Shown piece by piece: positions 44,754 through 53,499 of a stretch of 64,000 nt of DNA (positions are counted from its first letter, which is position 1; each line of letters opens with the position of its first letter). Source of the stretch: an uncultured Commensalibacter sp. GTDB taxonomy: Bacteria; Pseudomonadota; Alphaproteobacteria; Acetobacterales; Acetobacteraceae. The translations under genes were made by a program, and so were the position numbers. The notes below the pieces were generated by a model, which was not told where the DNA came from, searched no databases, and saw nothing but the letters and a program-made list of their open reading frames with translations. The DNA is taken from contig CALYOP010000001.1 in NCBI GenBank assembly GCA_945266285.1, positions 62,001 to 126,000 of the forward strand, in the 5' to 3' direction.

Positions 44754-45051
44754 AATTGATAACTTTGAAAGCCAACGCATTGATAGCTGGCTTTGGCATG
44801 CACGTTTTTTTAAAACGCGTAGCCTTTGTGCACGATTCGTTGAACAAGGACATATACGTCATAATGGAATAGCAACAAACAAACCATCCAAACGCTTGCA
44901 TATTGGTGACGTGCTAACTATTCCCACTAATCAAACGGTTAGAGTAATAAAAATTACCGGTTTTGCTGAACACCGTGTATCAGCAAGCAAAGCAACGCAA
45001 CTTTATAATGAAATTAATGAAAAATATTCCAGAAACAAAGAAATTTTATAA
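44746..45051 (+). CDS. S4 domain RNA-binding protein (Hsp15-like)
   Basis: 101 residues consisting mostly of one S4 domain: RIDSWLWHARFFKTRSLCARFVEQGHIRHNG, then KPSKRLHIGDVLTI. Similar to HslR/Hsp15, which binds free 50S subunits carrying nascent chains, and to short S4 proteins of alphaproteobacteria. The start codon lies within the last codons of the helicase gene (eight-base overlap), which argues for a joint role in RNA handling. A hairpin follows. Confidence 0.85.
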   Translation: MTEIDNFESQRIDSWLWHARFFKTRSLCARFVEQGHIRHNGIATNKPSKRLHIGDVLTIPTNQTVRVIKITGFAEHRVSASKATQLYNEINEKYSRNKEIL

Positions 45052-45112
45052 TGAATTTTAGATTGATGCTGATCTTTGTCTTGCAAGAAAAGAAAAAACA
45101 TTCCATATCCTA

Positions 45113-45151
45113 GGAAAAGATTTTAAGTATCTTTTCCCAATGATTTTTTTT
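45113..45151 (+). terminator. Probable terminator after the helicase-S4 operon
   Basis: Perfect nine-pair stem GGAAAAGAT / ATCTTTTCC with seven-base loop; a run of eight T begins six bases after the stem. Confidence 0.55.
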
Positions 45152-45199
45152 GTGATAGTCAAATAACCTATCCCTAACAAATATGGATCGGAGAATGCA

Positions 45200-45532
45200 A
45201 TGACCTATGTGGTCACCGAAAACTGCATCCGTTGCAAATATATGGATTGCGTAGAAGTCTGCCCTGTAGATTGTTTTTATGCCGGCGAAAACTTTTTGGT
45301 TATTAATCCAGAAGAATGCATTGATTGCGGCGTATGTGAACCTGAATGTCCTGCTGAAGCCATTTTTCCAGATAGCGATAGTCGGTCTAGTGATTGGGCC
45401 GAAATTAATGCTGATCTAGCAAAAAGCTGGCCTAATATGACAAGAAAAGGCAATACCCCTTCAGATGCTGATGAATGGAACGGCAAAGAAGGAAAGAAAG
45501 ATATGCTTTCACGCGAACCGCATAAAGAATAG
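45200..45532 (+). CDS. fdxA: 7Fe ferredoxin
   Basis: Small soluble electron carrier with one 3Fe-4S and one 4Fe-4S cluster. 110 residues. Cluster cysteines: Cys9, Cys17 and Cys21-Pro with Cys12 and Cys25 nearby, then [11 protein letters not shown] (Cys40, 43, 46, 50) followed by Pro. The C-terminal 55 residues are the charged extension typical of FdxA ([18 protein letters not shown]). CGGAGA precedes the ATG. From memory, the helicase-S4-fdxA order recurs in alphaproteobacteria, commonly followed by a CarD-type regulator; here a terminator and the convergent cyo operon follow instead. Confidence 0.94.
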   Translation: MTYVVTENCIRCKYMDCVEVCPVDCFYAGENFLVINPEECIDCGVCEPECPAEAIFPDSDSRSSDWAEINADLAKSWPNMTRKGNTPSDADEWNGKEGKKDMLSREPHKE

Positions 45533-45562
45533 TTTGATAATTCTAGTTTTTATAGCGTTATA

Positions 45563-45594
45563 AAAAAAGCTCCTCTTTTTCGAGGAGCTTTTTT
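45563..45594. terminator. Bidirectional rho-independent terminator after fdxA
   Basis: AAAAAAGCTCCTC, six-base loop, GAGGAGCTTTTTT: thirteen perfect pairs with a T-run on either strand. It serves fdxA on the plus strand and can back up the cyo terminator on the minus strand. Confidence 0.9.
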
Positions 45595-45600
45595 ATTGAA

Positions 45601-45623
45601 ATGCCCTTTTTGATAAAGGGCAT
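45601..45623 (-). terminator. Hairpin downstream of cyoD
   Basis: Nine perfect pairs ATGCCCTTT / AAAGGGCAT with a five-base loop, 13 bases after the cyoD stop and directly before the fdxA terminator stem. Weak U-tract alone; probably acts together with the neighbouring hairpin. Confidence 0.6.
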
Positions 45624-45635
45624 CCCTTTTCCTTT

Positions 45636-45971
45636 TTATCTTGACATCATGTGATAGCTTGCATTGCTCATAACAAATAATGTACCGAAACAAATGACAA
45701 TTACCACAAAAGCAGCAGATAATAATGTAATAAGATCCCAACGTTTTTCAGGCGCTGCACTTACATGCAGGAAGAAAACAACCTGCACGAATATTTGTAT
45801 TACCGCTAGAATACCCAGTGCCCCACCTGTTGCTTCAGGTGAAAGACTGTGATTCATAACAATATAAAAAGCAGCTACCGTCAAAACGACTGATAAAATA
45901 AAACCGACAATGTAAGAAGTTACAGTGCCATGCCCGCCCCCTGTTGGGGCTACTGTATTGTGATTATCCAT
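45636..45971 (-). CDS. cyoD: Cytochrome o ubiquinol oxidase subunit IV
   Basis: Small structural subunit of the bo3-type quinol oxidase, 111 residues with three membrane helices (SYIVGFILSVVLTVAAFYIVM; LGILAVIQIFVQVVFFLHV; FVVIVICFGTLFVM). The middle helix motif QIFVQVVFFLH is typical of CyoD. Its ATG overlaps the cyoC stop (TAATG). It is the last gene of the operon; no cyoE (heme O synthase) follows here. Confidence 0.94.
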   Translation of the reverse strand: MDNHNTVAPTGGGHGTVTSYIVGFILSVVLTVAAFYIVMNHSLSPEATGGALGILAVIQIFVQVVFFLHVSAAPEKRWDLITLLSAAFVVIVICFGTLFVMSNASYHMMSR

Positions 45972-46579
45972 TAGACCATACTCAACAGGTAAACAAAGCT
46001 AAATACACAAATCCAGACGACATCCAAGAAATGCCAGAACAAACTTAAACAAGTTAATCTTGTTATCATTCTACTGGTCAAACCTTTGCTCGACATTTGA
46101 ATCATTAAAACGATCATCCAAATAATACCTAGTGTCACATGAAGTCCATGTGTACTAACTAAGGTAAAGAATGCTGACCAGAATGCGCTGACATTAGGTG
46201 CAGCGCCAACAGAAACAAGATGGCAAAATTCCTCAATTTCGTAATAAAGGAACCCTGCACCTAACAGAGCAGTTATCACTAACCACCCCATTACTGCACC
46301 TTTGTTTTTCTTTCTGGCTTGCAACATTGCAAACCCATAAGTCAGCGAGCTAATTAACAGCAATGCCGTTTCAATAGCTACTCCATTCAGTTCAAAAACA
46401 CTCTGTGCTGTTGGACCGCCAGCAAATTGATGGCGTAAAACTGCAAAGCTTGTGAATAGACATCCAAAGACAATACAGTCCGTCATCAAATAGACCCAGA
46501 ACCCGAACACTGAGAGATCGCCATGATCTCCGTGATCGTGAGCTGTATCATTTGTCATTGTTGCATCTTGTGTCGTCAT
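45971..46579 (-). CDS. cyoC: Cytochrome o ubiquinol oxidase subunit III
   Basis: Five-helix subunit III of the heme-copper quinol oxidase, 202 residues. Recognisable: FGFWVYLMTDCIVFGCLFTSFAVL, STHGLHVTLGIIWMI and the C-terminal CLSLFWHFLDVVWICVFSFVYL. Its start overlaps the cyoB stop by one base (TAATG) and its stop the cyoD start, so the subunits are translationally coupled. Confidence 0.95.
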   Translation of the reverse strand: MTTQDATMTNDTAHDHGDHGDLSVFGFWVYLMTDCIVFGCLFTSFAVLRHQFAGGPTAQSVFELNGVAIETALLLISSLTYGFAMLQARKKNKGAVMGWLVITALLGAGFLYYEIEEFCHLVSVGAAPNVSAFWSAFFTLVSTHGLHVTLGIIWMIVLMIQMSSKGLTSRMITRLTCLSLFWHFLDVVWICVFSFVYLLSMV

Positions 46580-48567
46580 TACTCTGCCGCCTGTGTCATA
46601 AGATTACGGGAATGTTCTTTTTCAATACGTTCCACTTCTGCAGCAGGGATAACATATTCTGTATCATCAAGGAAACTATAGACGATCGCCGTAAGCATGA
46701 CCCCAAGGACACCCAATACAGCCAACCACCAAATATGCCAAACCGCTGCAAAACCAAAGAAGAAAGAGAAGAAACCAATAAAGAATCCAGCCGAAGTATT
46801 TCTCGGCATCGTAATATCTGTATAGGGTTCTGAAGTACGACGTGTGTCGATCCCCATTTCTTTGTCATAAGCATAAGCATCACGAGCGTGAACAACAGGA
46901 ATATGAGCAAAGTTATAAGCAGGAGCTGGTGAAGAAGTAGACCATTCCAGACTACGACCATTCCATGGATCACCTGTAACATCCCGAACTGCAGGATTTT
47001 TGATTTGGAACAGACCTAAGAAAAGCTGAGCTAATTGGAAAACAACACCAATAAGAATGACAACGGCACCAATAGCAGCAATGATCAACCATTTATGCCA
47101 ATCGGGATTTTCGTAATGGTTCAAACGACGAACCATACCGTCCATACCGGTAACGTATAAAGGCATAAAAGACAGGTAGAAACCGATAAACCAACAAACA
47201 AATGCAGCTTTACCAAGTTTTGGATTCAGTTTAATTCCAAGAACTTTAGGAGCCCAGAAATTCATACCTGCAATGTAACCGAAATAAACACCGCCGATAA
47301 TGGTGTTATGGAAGTGTGCGACCAAGAATTCACTGTTATGGAGAACAAAGTCACTAGCAGGAATAGCAAGCATAACACCTGTCATACCACCAATAACAAA
47401 GGTTACCATAAAACCAAGCGTCCAGAACATCGGTGCGGTAAATTCAACCCGACCTCGATACATTGTAAAGAGCCAGTTAAATAATTTCACACCCGTTGGG
47501 ATCGCAATAACCATCGTTGCAATACCAAAGAACGTATTTACATTGGCACCTGCACCCATGGTGAAGAAGTGGTGAACCCAAACTAACAAGGACAGAACGG
47601 TAATTGCCAATGTTGCGTAAACCATCGTGGCATAACCGAAAAGCGGTTTACGAGAAAATACAGGAACAACTTCAGAGAAAACACCAAAAGCAGGAATAAC
47701 CAGAATATAAACTTCAGGATGTCCCCATGCCCAAATCAAATTCAAGTACAACATTACGTTGCCACCAGCTTCATTGGTGAAGAAATGCATACCTAAATAA
47801 CGATCAAGAGCAAGTTCAGCAACTGCAACCGTTAATGCAGGGAAAGTTGTCAGCATCATGATACAAGAACACAGAACCGTCCATGTAAAGACAGGCATCC
47901 GCATCAAACTCATACCCGGTGCACGCATTTTTAAAATCGTAACTGCGAAGTTTACGGCTGTTAATAACGAACCTACACCAGAAAGTTCAACGGCCCAGAT
48001 GTAATAATCAACACCAACACTTGGGCTGAACTGAAGTTCTGATAATGGTGGATATGCTAACCAACCGCATGTTGAAAAGTCCCCAACAAAAAGGGAAATA
48101 TTAACCAATACGGCACTGATTGCTGTCATCCAGAAACTTAAAGAGTTTACATATGGAAAAGCAAGATCCCGTGCACCAATTTGTAATGGAACAATCAGAT
48201 TGAACAAGCCTTGCATAAATGCCATGGCCATGAAGAAAATCATGATCGTGCCATGTGCTGTAAAGATCTGGTCGTAATGGTGCGGTGGTAAATAACCAGG
48301 GCTATTAAAAGCAATTGCTTGCTGTGCACGCATCATTAATGCGTCTGCAAACCCACGGAACAACATCACCAACGCCAGCACGATATACATGATACCAATG
48401 CGTTTGTGATCAACAGAAGTTATCCAATTTCGCCATAAAACAGTCCATTTCCCATAATAGGTAATGGCAAGCAAAACGGCCAAACCAATAACGGCTACCG
48501 CAACAAAGGTCCCTACAAGAATAGGTTCCTGATACGGAATAGACGAAAGTGTTAATTTACCAAGCAT
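46579..48567 (-). CDS. cyoB: Cytochrome o ubiquinol oxidase subunit I
   Basis: Catalytic subunit of the quinol oxidase: oxidises ubiquinol, reduces oxygen to water and pumps protons. 662 residues with about 15 helices. Metal-site motifs: [13 protein letters not shown] (low-spin heme His), [17 protein letters not shown] (copper-B His with the Tyr cross-link), VHHFFTMG (copper-B His pair), [13 protein letters not shown] (heme ligands). The [11 protein letters not shown] loop is typical. AGGACATT precedes the ATG, seven bases after the cyoA stop. As a main terminal oxidase it fits an obligately respiring acetic acid bacterium. Confidence 0.97.
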   Translation of the reverse strand: MLGKLTLSSIPYQEPILVGTFVAVAVIGLAVLLAITYYGKWTVLWRNWITSVDHKRIGIMYIVLALVMLFRGFADALMMRAQQAIAFNSPGYLPPHHYDQIFTAHGTIMIFFMAMAFMQGLFNLIVPLQIGARDLAFPYVNSLSFWMTAISAVLVNISLFVGDFSTCGWLAYPPLSELQFSPSVGVDYYIWAVELSGVGSLLTAVNFAVTILKMRAPGMSLMRMPVFTWTVLCSCIMMLTTFPALTVAVAELALDRYLGMHFFTNEAGGNVMLYLNLIWAWGHPEVYILVIPAFGVFSEVVPVFSRKPLFGYATMVYATLAITVLSLLVWVHHFFTMGAGANVNTFFGIATMVIAIPTGVKLFNWLFTMYRGRVEFTAPMFWTLGFMVTFVIGGMTGVMLAIPASDFVLHNSEFLVAHFHNTIIGGVYFGYIAGMNFWAPKVLGIKLNPKLGKAAFVCWFIGFYLSFMPLYVTGMDGMVRRLNHYENPDWHKWLIIAAIGAVVILIGVVFQLAQLFLGLFQIKNPAVRDVTGDPWNGRSLEWSTSSPAPAYNFAHIPVVHARDAYAYDKEMGIDTRRTSEPYTDITMPRNTSAGFFIGFFSFFFGFAAVWHIWWLAVLGVLGVMLTAIVYSFLDDTEYVIPAAEVERIEKEHSRNLMTQAAE

Positions 48568-48574
48568 AATGTCC

Positions 48575-49501
48575 TTATTCCTTTGTATGCATGCCGGACA
48601 TGTTTGAATCCATATGTATCATCTTGCCAGAATCTTTATCTGCCACCATGCCATTATTGTATTTGGCAACAATGTTTTCAAAGAGACCATGATCAACTGC
48701 AGAGAAATATTCAACAGGATGCTTAATGCTTTTCACTGCTAATTTTGCATAAGATTCAGTGTCTAATACTTTAGATGATGCTTTTACCTTGTTGATCCAT
48801 TCTTGATATGCATCCTGATTTAAGGCAAGAGCATGGAACTTCATATCTGAATAGCCTGCACCACTATAGTTGTTGGAAACACCAGCATAATTTCCAGCTT
48901 CTGAAGCCATCAGATGAAGTTGGGTTTGCATTCCAGCCATAACATAGATCTGTGAACCTAATTGCGGAATGTAAAAAGAATTCATGACTGCATCAGATGT
49001 TAAAACAAATTCTACAGGTGCATTAACTGGCATTGCCATTTCGTTAACGGTTGCAATTCCTTCATCAGGATAGATAAACAACCATTTCCAATCTAAAGCA
49101 ACAACTTGAACCTTTACCGGTTTAACAGAAGCTTCTTTAACAACTAATGGTTTATATGGGTCTAATTCATGACATGAAACAAATGTATGATAAGCCAAAA
49201 ACGCAATTAAGCAAATTGGGATACCCCAGATTAATGTTTCAATTTTAGCTGAAAAATCCCATTTAGGTGAATATGTAGCATTTTTGTTGGTGCTACGGTA
49301 ACGTCTCGCAATCACTAAACTTGCAATAATTACTGGAATAACAATCAGTAACATTGCGCTTGCACACATTACAATTAGATCTTTTTCTGCCTGTCCAACA
49401 GGACCTTTTGGATCCAGAAGAACCAAATTACAACCCCCCAGCATTAAGCTGGACGATAGACCTGTCACCGACAAAACAATTTTCGGTAAGACTTTTTTCA
49501 T
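48575..49501 (-). CDS. cyoA: Cytochrome o ubiquinol oxidase subunit II
   Basis: Lipoprotein subunit II, 308 residues from ATG 49501. Signal peptide with lipobox LGGC (Cys24), two membrane helices (about 45-70 and 85-110), then the periplasmic cupredoxin-like domain ([36 protein letters not shown]) that lacks the copper-A cysteines, as expected for a quinol rather than a cytochrome c oxidase. A longer start at 49525 exists, but the ATG at 49501 has GAGG six bases upstream and gives a normal signal peptide. The C-terminus is Met/His-rich ([10 protein letters not shown]). Confidence 0.95.
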   Translation of the reverse strand: MKKVLPKIVLSVTGLSSSLMLGGCNLVLLDPKGPVGQAEKDLIVMCASAMLLIVIPVIIASLVIARRYRSTNKNATYSPKWDFSAKIETLIWGIPICLIAFLAYHTFVSCHELDPYKPLVVKEASVKPVKVQVVALDWKWLFIYPDEGIATVNEMAMPVNAPVEFVLTSDAVMNSFYIPQLGSQIYVMAGMQTQLHLMASEAGNYAGVSNNYSGAGYSDMKFHALALNQDAYQEWINKVKASSKVLDTESYAKLAVKSIKHPVEYFSAVDHGLFENIVAKYNNGMVADKDSGKMIHMDSNMSGMHTKE

Positions 49502-49525
49502 TCTATGCCTCGTTGATTCCGACAT

Positions 49526-49880
49526 TTCTCAACTCATCAGCCTGTTCATTTATCGAACTCTCTTTTTCTATAGATTCTTTAACGATTAAAATCTTCGCTC
49601 AATTTATAAAACTATGTCATTTTAAAGACAGCAAACCGACATAGTCATGATTTTTTATCGATACAGAATAATAATGAGAACTTCTCCCTACTATAATTTA
49701 TAGTATGATACAACAAACAATCTAGTTTAAAATCTGTTTGTTAACCATTTCTGAATACGTAATAATCATAAAATATAGTTAGCAATTTACGCATCAAAAA
49801 TGTGTGATGATGCTTTTGAAAACACACATCATATCTTTTTTTCCAAGTTATATACGCGTTTGCAAAGGTTGCAGCACAAA
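49526..49880. other. Upstream region of cyoA; possible small RNA on the plus strand
   Basis: About 355 bases without a protein gene; the cyo promoter must lie here. A palindrome TACTATA-ATT-TATAGTA at 49689-49705 contains TATAAT. On the plus strand ATGTGTG/CACACAT (49800-49829) is followed by CATATC and seven T, a terminator-like structure with no upstream coding gene on that strand. Both could mark a short transcript. Seen in sequence; function inferred. Confidence 0.35.
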
Positions 49881-49909
49881 AAAAGCCTACTGGAAAACCC
49901 AGTAGGCTT
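49878..49909 (-). terminator. Rho-independent terminator of the BAX inhibitor-1 gene
   Basis: On the minus strand AAGCCTACTGG, short loop, CCAGTAGGCTT followed by a T-run. Eleven perfect pairs, 25 bases after the stop codon. Confidence 0.92.
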
Positions 49910-49934
49910 CGTTCTTTTCTTAACCTTTTGTTAA

Positions 49935-50714
49935 CTATTCATTACTGCCTTGTCTCATACCGACAAGCTGCAATAAAAAGTTAAACAAGTTTATAAAGTT
50001 CAAATAAAGTGAAAGCGCATCATAAACGCTACGTTTTGCTGCTTCGTCAACACCCATATATTGGGAAAACTGAATATATGAAACTTTGATACTTTGCGTA
50101 TTGGTCGCGACAAGACCCGTAAAAATAATTACCCCAAGAACATTGATTACAAGGTTCAACATAAAATTGCTTCCTGGTGCAAAGATGCCCATTACGATAC
50201 TGACAAGCATTGCCAAGAATATTCCGTAAATACCCATCCCTAGGATAGCACCGAACCCTGTTAAATCACGTCTTGTCGTATATCCGTAAAGTGACATTCC
50301 TGCAAACATCGCTGCAACGACGAAAAAAGTACTTGTGATCGAACTGGCCGTATAAATATAAAAAATATTTGCCATACTCACGCCCATTAAGGCACAGAAA
50401 ACCCAAAACAATGTTTGGACTGTTTGCTTGGATAAACGATTAACGCCTAAAGACATGACCATAACAAAGGCTAACGGAGAAAGCATGGCAATAAAGCCTA
50501 ACCCTGTTACTGCCATTCCACCGCCGGGAGTAAACTTATAAAATAATCCCCCTAAAGAGGTACTAACGACCAAGTAAGCAACAATACCGGTCAAGGCCAC
50601 ACCAGAAGCCATCCAGTTATAAACACGCAGCATATAGCTACGTAGTCCTTGATCAAATGCTACTTGCTCATTAATATTAGCAGAACTATTATACGAATTC
50701 GAACCAAATGCCAT
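49935..50714 (-). CDS. BAX inhibitor-1/YccA family membrane protein
   Basis: 259 residues, seven membrane helices, of the TMBIM/BI-1 family (E. coli YccA, YbhL). Helix 1 follows FDQGLRSYMLRVYNWMASGVALTGIVAYLV; the C-terminal charged end contains SVYDALSLYLNFINLFNFLLQLVG, a family hallmark. The Asp in the final helix region needed for the calcium leak in BsYetJ-type proteins is a possible match in YDALSLY. YccA-type proteins modulate the FtsH protease; which role applies here is unknown. Single gene with its own terminator. Confidence 0.87.
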   Translation of the reverse strand: MAFGSNSYNSSANINEQVAFDQGLRSYMLRVYNWMASGVALTGIVAYLVVSTSLGGLFYKFTPGGGMAVTGLGFIAMLSPLAFVMVMSLGVNRLSKQTVQTLFWVFCALMGVSMANIFYIYTASSITSTFFVVAAMFAGMSLYGYTTRRDLTGFGAILGMGIYGIFLAMLVSIVMGIFAPGSNFMLNLVINVLGVIIFTGLVATNTQSIKVSYIQFSQYMGVDEAAKRSVYDALSLYLNFINLFNFLLQLVGMRQGSNE

Positions 50715-50839
50715 TGAAGTTACTCATTGTAGTTTCAGATTGATTTACAATTATATGGCAACATTTACCTTTTTTATCAAGTACCGGATAGAATTGATTA
50801 AAGATTTTATTTTTTGAATATCTTATTTGGCCGATTTAA

Positions 50840-51376
50840 ATGAGACTTTTTACTGCCATAGCGTTACCCACCCCGATTATTAGTGCACTTTCTACCTTGC
50901 AAGGTAGTCTTGCTGGAGTAACGTGGAACCGTCCCAATAGTTATCATTTAACATTACGATTCATTGGTGAAGTTAGAAATTACGCTTTGATGAACGATAT
51001 TGATTTAGCATTACGCCGGATTAACGCTTCTGCTTTTGATATCACCGTTCAAAATGTCGGTATATTTGACCAAGCAAATCAACATAAAATACTATGGGCT
51101 GGCGTTGCGCCTTGCAAAGCATTAGAGCATTTAAACCGTAAAGTTGAACAAGCTCTGCGCAACCTTGATCTTCCTATGCCAAGAAAGCGTTTTTACCCGC
51201 ATATTACTTTGGCACGTACACAAAATATTCATAATGATAAACTCGCACAATGGGTTCAGACTTATAATCTTTTTAGCCTGCCTCCAATAAGGATTACGCA
51301 ATTTTCCCTATTCAGTTCGCATTCACTCGAAGATAATCCTTATTATATCCCCGAAGTTGATTATTTATTACATTAA
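50840..51376 (+). CDS. thpR: RNA 2',3'-cyclic phosphodiesterase
   Basis: 2H phosphoesterase family protein, 178 residues. Both catalytic motifs HxTx are present: HLTLRFIGE near residue 37 and HITLARTQ near 122. These enzymes open 2',3'-cyclic phosphate ends of RNA; older annotations call them 2'-5' RNA ligases. It is divergent from the BAX inhibitor gene and ends three bases from the convergent mprF stop. Confidence 0.9.
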   Translation: MRLFTAIALPTPIISALSTLQGSLAGVTWNRPNSYHLTLRFIGEVRNYALMNDIDLALRRINASAFDITVQNVGIFDQANQHKILWAGVAPCKALEHLNRKVEQALRNLDLPMPRKRFYPHITLARTQNIHNDKLAQWVQTYNLFSLPPIRITQFSLFSSHSLEDNPYYIPEVDYLLH

Positions 51377-51379
51377 ATA

Positions 51380-53461
51380 TTAATCTGCTTTGTTGCTTCT
51401 ACTGTTGATCAAATTCAAAATATAAACAACATTGTTGGGCTCACAACAGATATATTTATCTTGTTCCGTTGGAATTGGAATGCTGGTTAATCCCATATCC
51501 TGATAAAATGGTAACAACTGCGGACTGATATGCGTTACTGCCAAAGAACATCCTTCTTGCGTTGCAAGATCACGAAATAACCAAAGCGTGTTTATTAATC
51601 CTTCCCGTTTTCCCGCAGGGTCACCCAATCCAATCATAAGACCATATCGTTTTATAAATGGCAAAGCGGTGCCTTCATTAGGACAAAGGAAAATACCACT
51701 GGGTTTAATTCTATGAACCAGTGTTTCTTGAGCATTATTCAAAGATTGGTATAGCTGATTCATCGTTTCTGACCAGGGGAAATATTTTACTTTTGCTGGA
51801 CGCATCATTTGATAGATAATTGCACTTCCAAGTAAAAGCGAAAGAAAAATGATCCATTTGCTTTCAGTTGGAACACCCACACCAAACAGAACCTGTACCA
51901 ATCCTTCATCAATGCCGTGTTGTGGACTAAGCCAAATAACAATGTAGATAATTGCCAGTAATAACGTAATTTCAAGGGCTGTATTGAGAGAAAAAGGTCT
52001 TTGTGTAATACTGGCCGAGCGATAATAACAGCTGCTGAATGGTGCGATAAAAAAAGCAACAAGCGCCAAAACAACCGGTATATAAATGGAAAACCCACGC
52101 AATACGGTAAGTATAACGCATAAAACCAATAAACTCAGGCTGATAACCCAAGCAATTTTAATACGGCGTGATAATGCAAATACCAAAGACAGCATCATGA
52201 TACCACACAAGGAAAGCAAACCATCCCCAATCATTTTAATATAAGCCAAAAATGGATCGGTATTATCCCACATCGATGGATCAAGGATTGGTAATAACAG
52301 CACCATAACCCCACATAAGGAAATAGCCGTCGTTGCAACCACAACCGAAAATGCGGCATCGCTTTCTCTAAGCAATGCACTGGGACGTGATGGTAATTTA
52401 CGACGGATATTGGGATTTTTAGAATCTTTTTCTCTAAGCGCTTTATCACCCCGCAGAAAGATTTCATGTCCTGCAAACATAGCCCCTGCAAAAAAGAGCG
52501 GGATTATGTAATAAAACAACCTGAAAAATAAGATAATACTTACGATATCTGACTGAGAAATTTGATATTGCTCCAATGTCAAGCTCATACCCAGCTCGAA
52601 GACCCCTAGCCCCCCTGGAACATTAGAAATCAAACCGGCTGTATAAGAAGCAATATAAATTCCAAGGAACACGAAAAAACTAAGACCATGCCCCGGTGGA
52701 ATAAGACAATAAGCAATAGCAGAAGTAGCAGCAACTTCAGCCATAGATACAATAATCTGCGCAATAGCCATACCCGGTCTTGGTAAGGTTAACCTATGGC
52801 CTCTAAAATTTAATTCCTTATAAAAAAATGAAACAACCACATAGGCAATAACGCCAAGCCAAGCAAGAATACCGAATAAAATGAAAATAGCTGGAGAAAA
52901 CCGATCGCCAATCAGTGGTAAATTGTTTGGCTGAACAATAAACAAGCTACCAATTAATACGGCTGCCCCAAGAACATAGGTAACCGAACAAAAACCAATT
53001 ACCTGAACAATATCTAAAGGCTTTAATCCCCATTTACTATAGAGACGAAAACGGACAGCTGCCCCTGAAATCGCTGAAAACCCAAGATTATGCGATAACA
53101 CATAAGAGCAAAATGCGGCAAAGGCTGTTTTCAGAAAGTTAATTCGATAACCAGCCTGAATAACAGCCAATTTGTCATAAAACGACAAAATAAAATAAGA
53201 AAGAAATGTGCATCCTGCCGCTGCGCATAAGGCAATCGGCGAAACATTATGCAAAGATTCATTGATCTTAGTTAAACTAAGGCCTCTAAATTCTTTCTGA
53301 ATAATATACACAGCCGCAATCAGCAGTACAATTCCCAATAAATGAGAACCATAACGCAAATATTTTCTTCGACCGGTAACTTTCTTACTATCAAAACCAG
53401 TATTTTTATCTGATTTTTTACGAGATAAATAATGATTATGTTCTAAGTTATCCGGTTTCAT
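51380..53461 (-). CDS. mprF: MprF-like phosphatidylglycerol flippase with shortened synthase domain
   Basis: 693 residues. The N-terminal 540 residues hold about 14 membrane helices and the flippase region, including SHNLGFSAISGAAVRFRLYS and NVPGGLGVFELGMSL. The soluble C-terminal part (from about 555) matches the first lobe of the DUF2156 lysyl-phosphatidylglycerol synthase domain (FLCPNEGTALPFIKRYG, LGDPAGKREG, SLAVTHISPQLLPFYQDMGL) but stops about 25 residues later. Full-length MprF has roughly 200 more residues there with the tRNA/lipid catalytic lobe, and the following 540 bases are the convergent thpR gene, so the lobe is not merely frameshifted. Flipping may persist; synthesis of Lys-PG by this protein is doubtful. 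Cotranscribed with lysS, 38 bases upstream. Confidence 0.85.
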   Translation of the reverse strand: MKPDNLEHNHYLSRKKSDKNTGFDSKKVTGRRKYLRYGSHLLGIVLLIAAVYIIQKEFRGLSLTKINESLHNVSPIALCAAAGCTFLSYFILSFYDKLAVIQAGYRINFLKTAFAAFCSYVLSHNLGFSAISGAAVRFRLYSKWGLKPLDIVQVIGFCSVTYVLGAAVLIGSLFIVQPNNLPLIGDRFSPAIFILFGILAWLGVIAYVVVSFFYKELNFRGHRLTLPRPGMAIAQIIVSMAEVAATSAIAYCLIPPGHGLSFFVFLGIYIASYTAGLISNVPGGLGVFELGMSLTLEQYQISQSDIVSIILFFRLFYYIIPLFFAGAMFAGHEIFLRGDKALREKDSKNPNIRRKLPSRPSALLRESDAAFSVVVATTAISLCGVMVLLLPILDPSMWDNTDPFLAYIKMIGDGLLSLCGIMMLSLVFALSRRIKIAWVISLSLLVLCVILTVLRGFSIYIPVVLALVAFFIAPFSSCYYRSASITQRPFSLNTALEITLLLAIIYIVIWLSPQHGIDEGLVQVLFGVGVPTESKWIIFLSLLLGSAIIYQMMRPAKVKYFPWSETMNQLYQSLNNAQETLVHRIKPSGIFLCPNEGTALPFIKRYGLMIGLGDPAGKREGLINTLWLFRDLATQEGCSLAVTHISPQLLPFYQDMGLTSIPIPTEQDKYICCEPNNVVYILNLINSRSNKAD

Positions 53462-53499
53462 ATGCTCGACTGTGGTTAATACAAAATAATGATTTGGAT

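Noticed and set aside
51380-53461. mprF as a frameshifted pseudogene
   Set aside because: The frame is intact over 693 codons with well-kept membrane helices, and no missing domain sequence is visible in other frames nearby; truncation is the better description.
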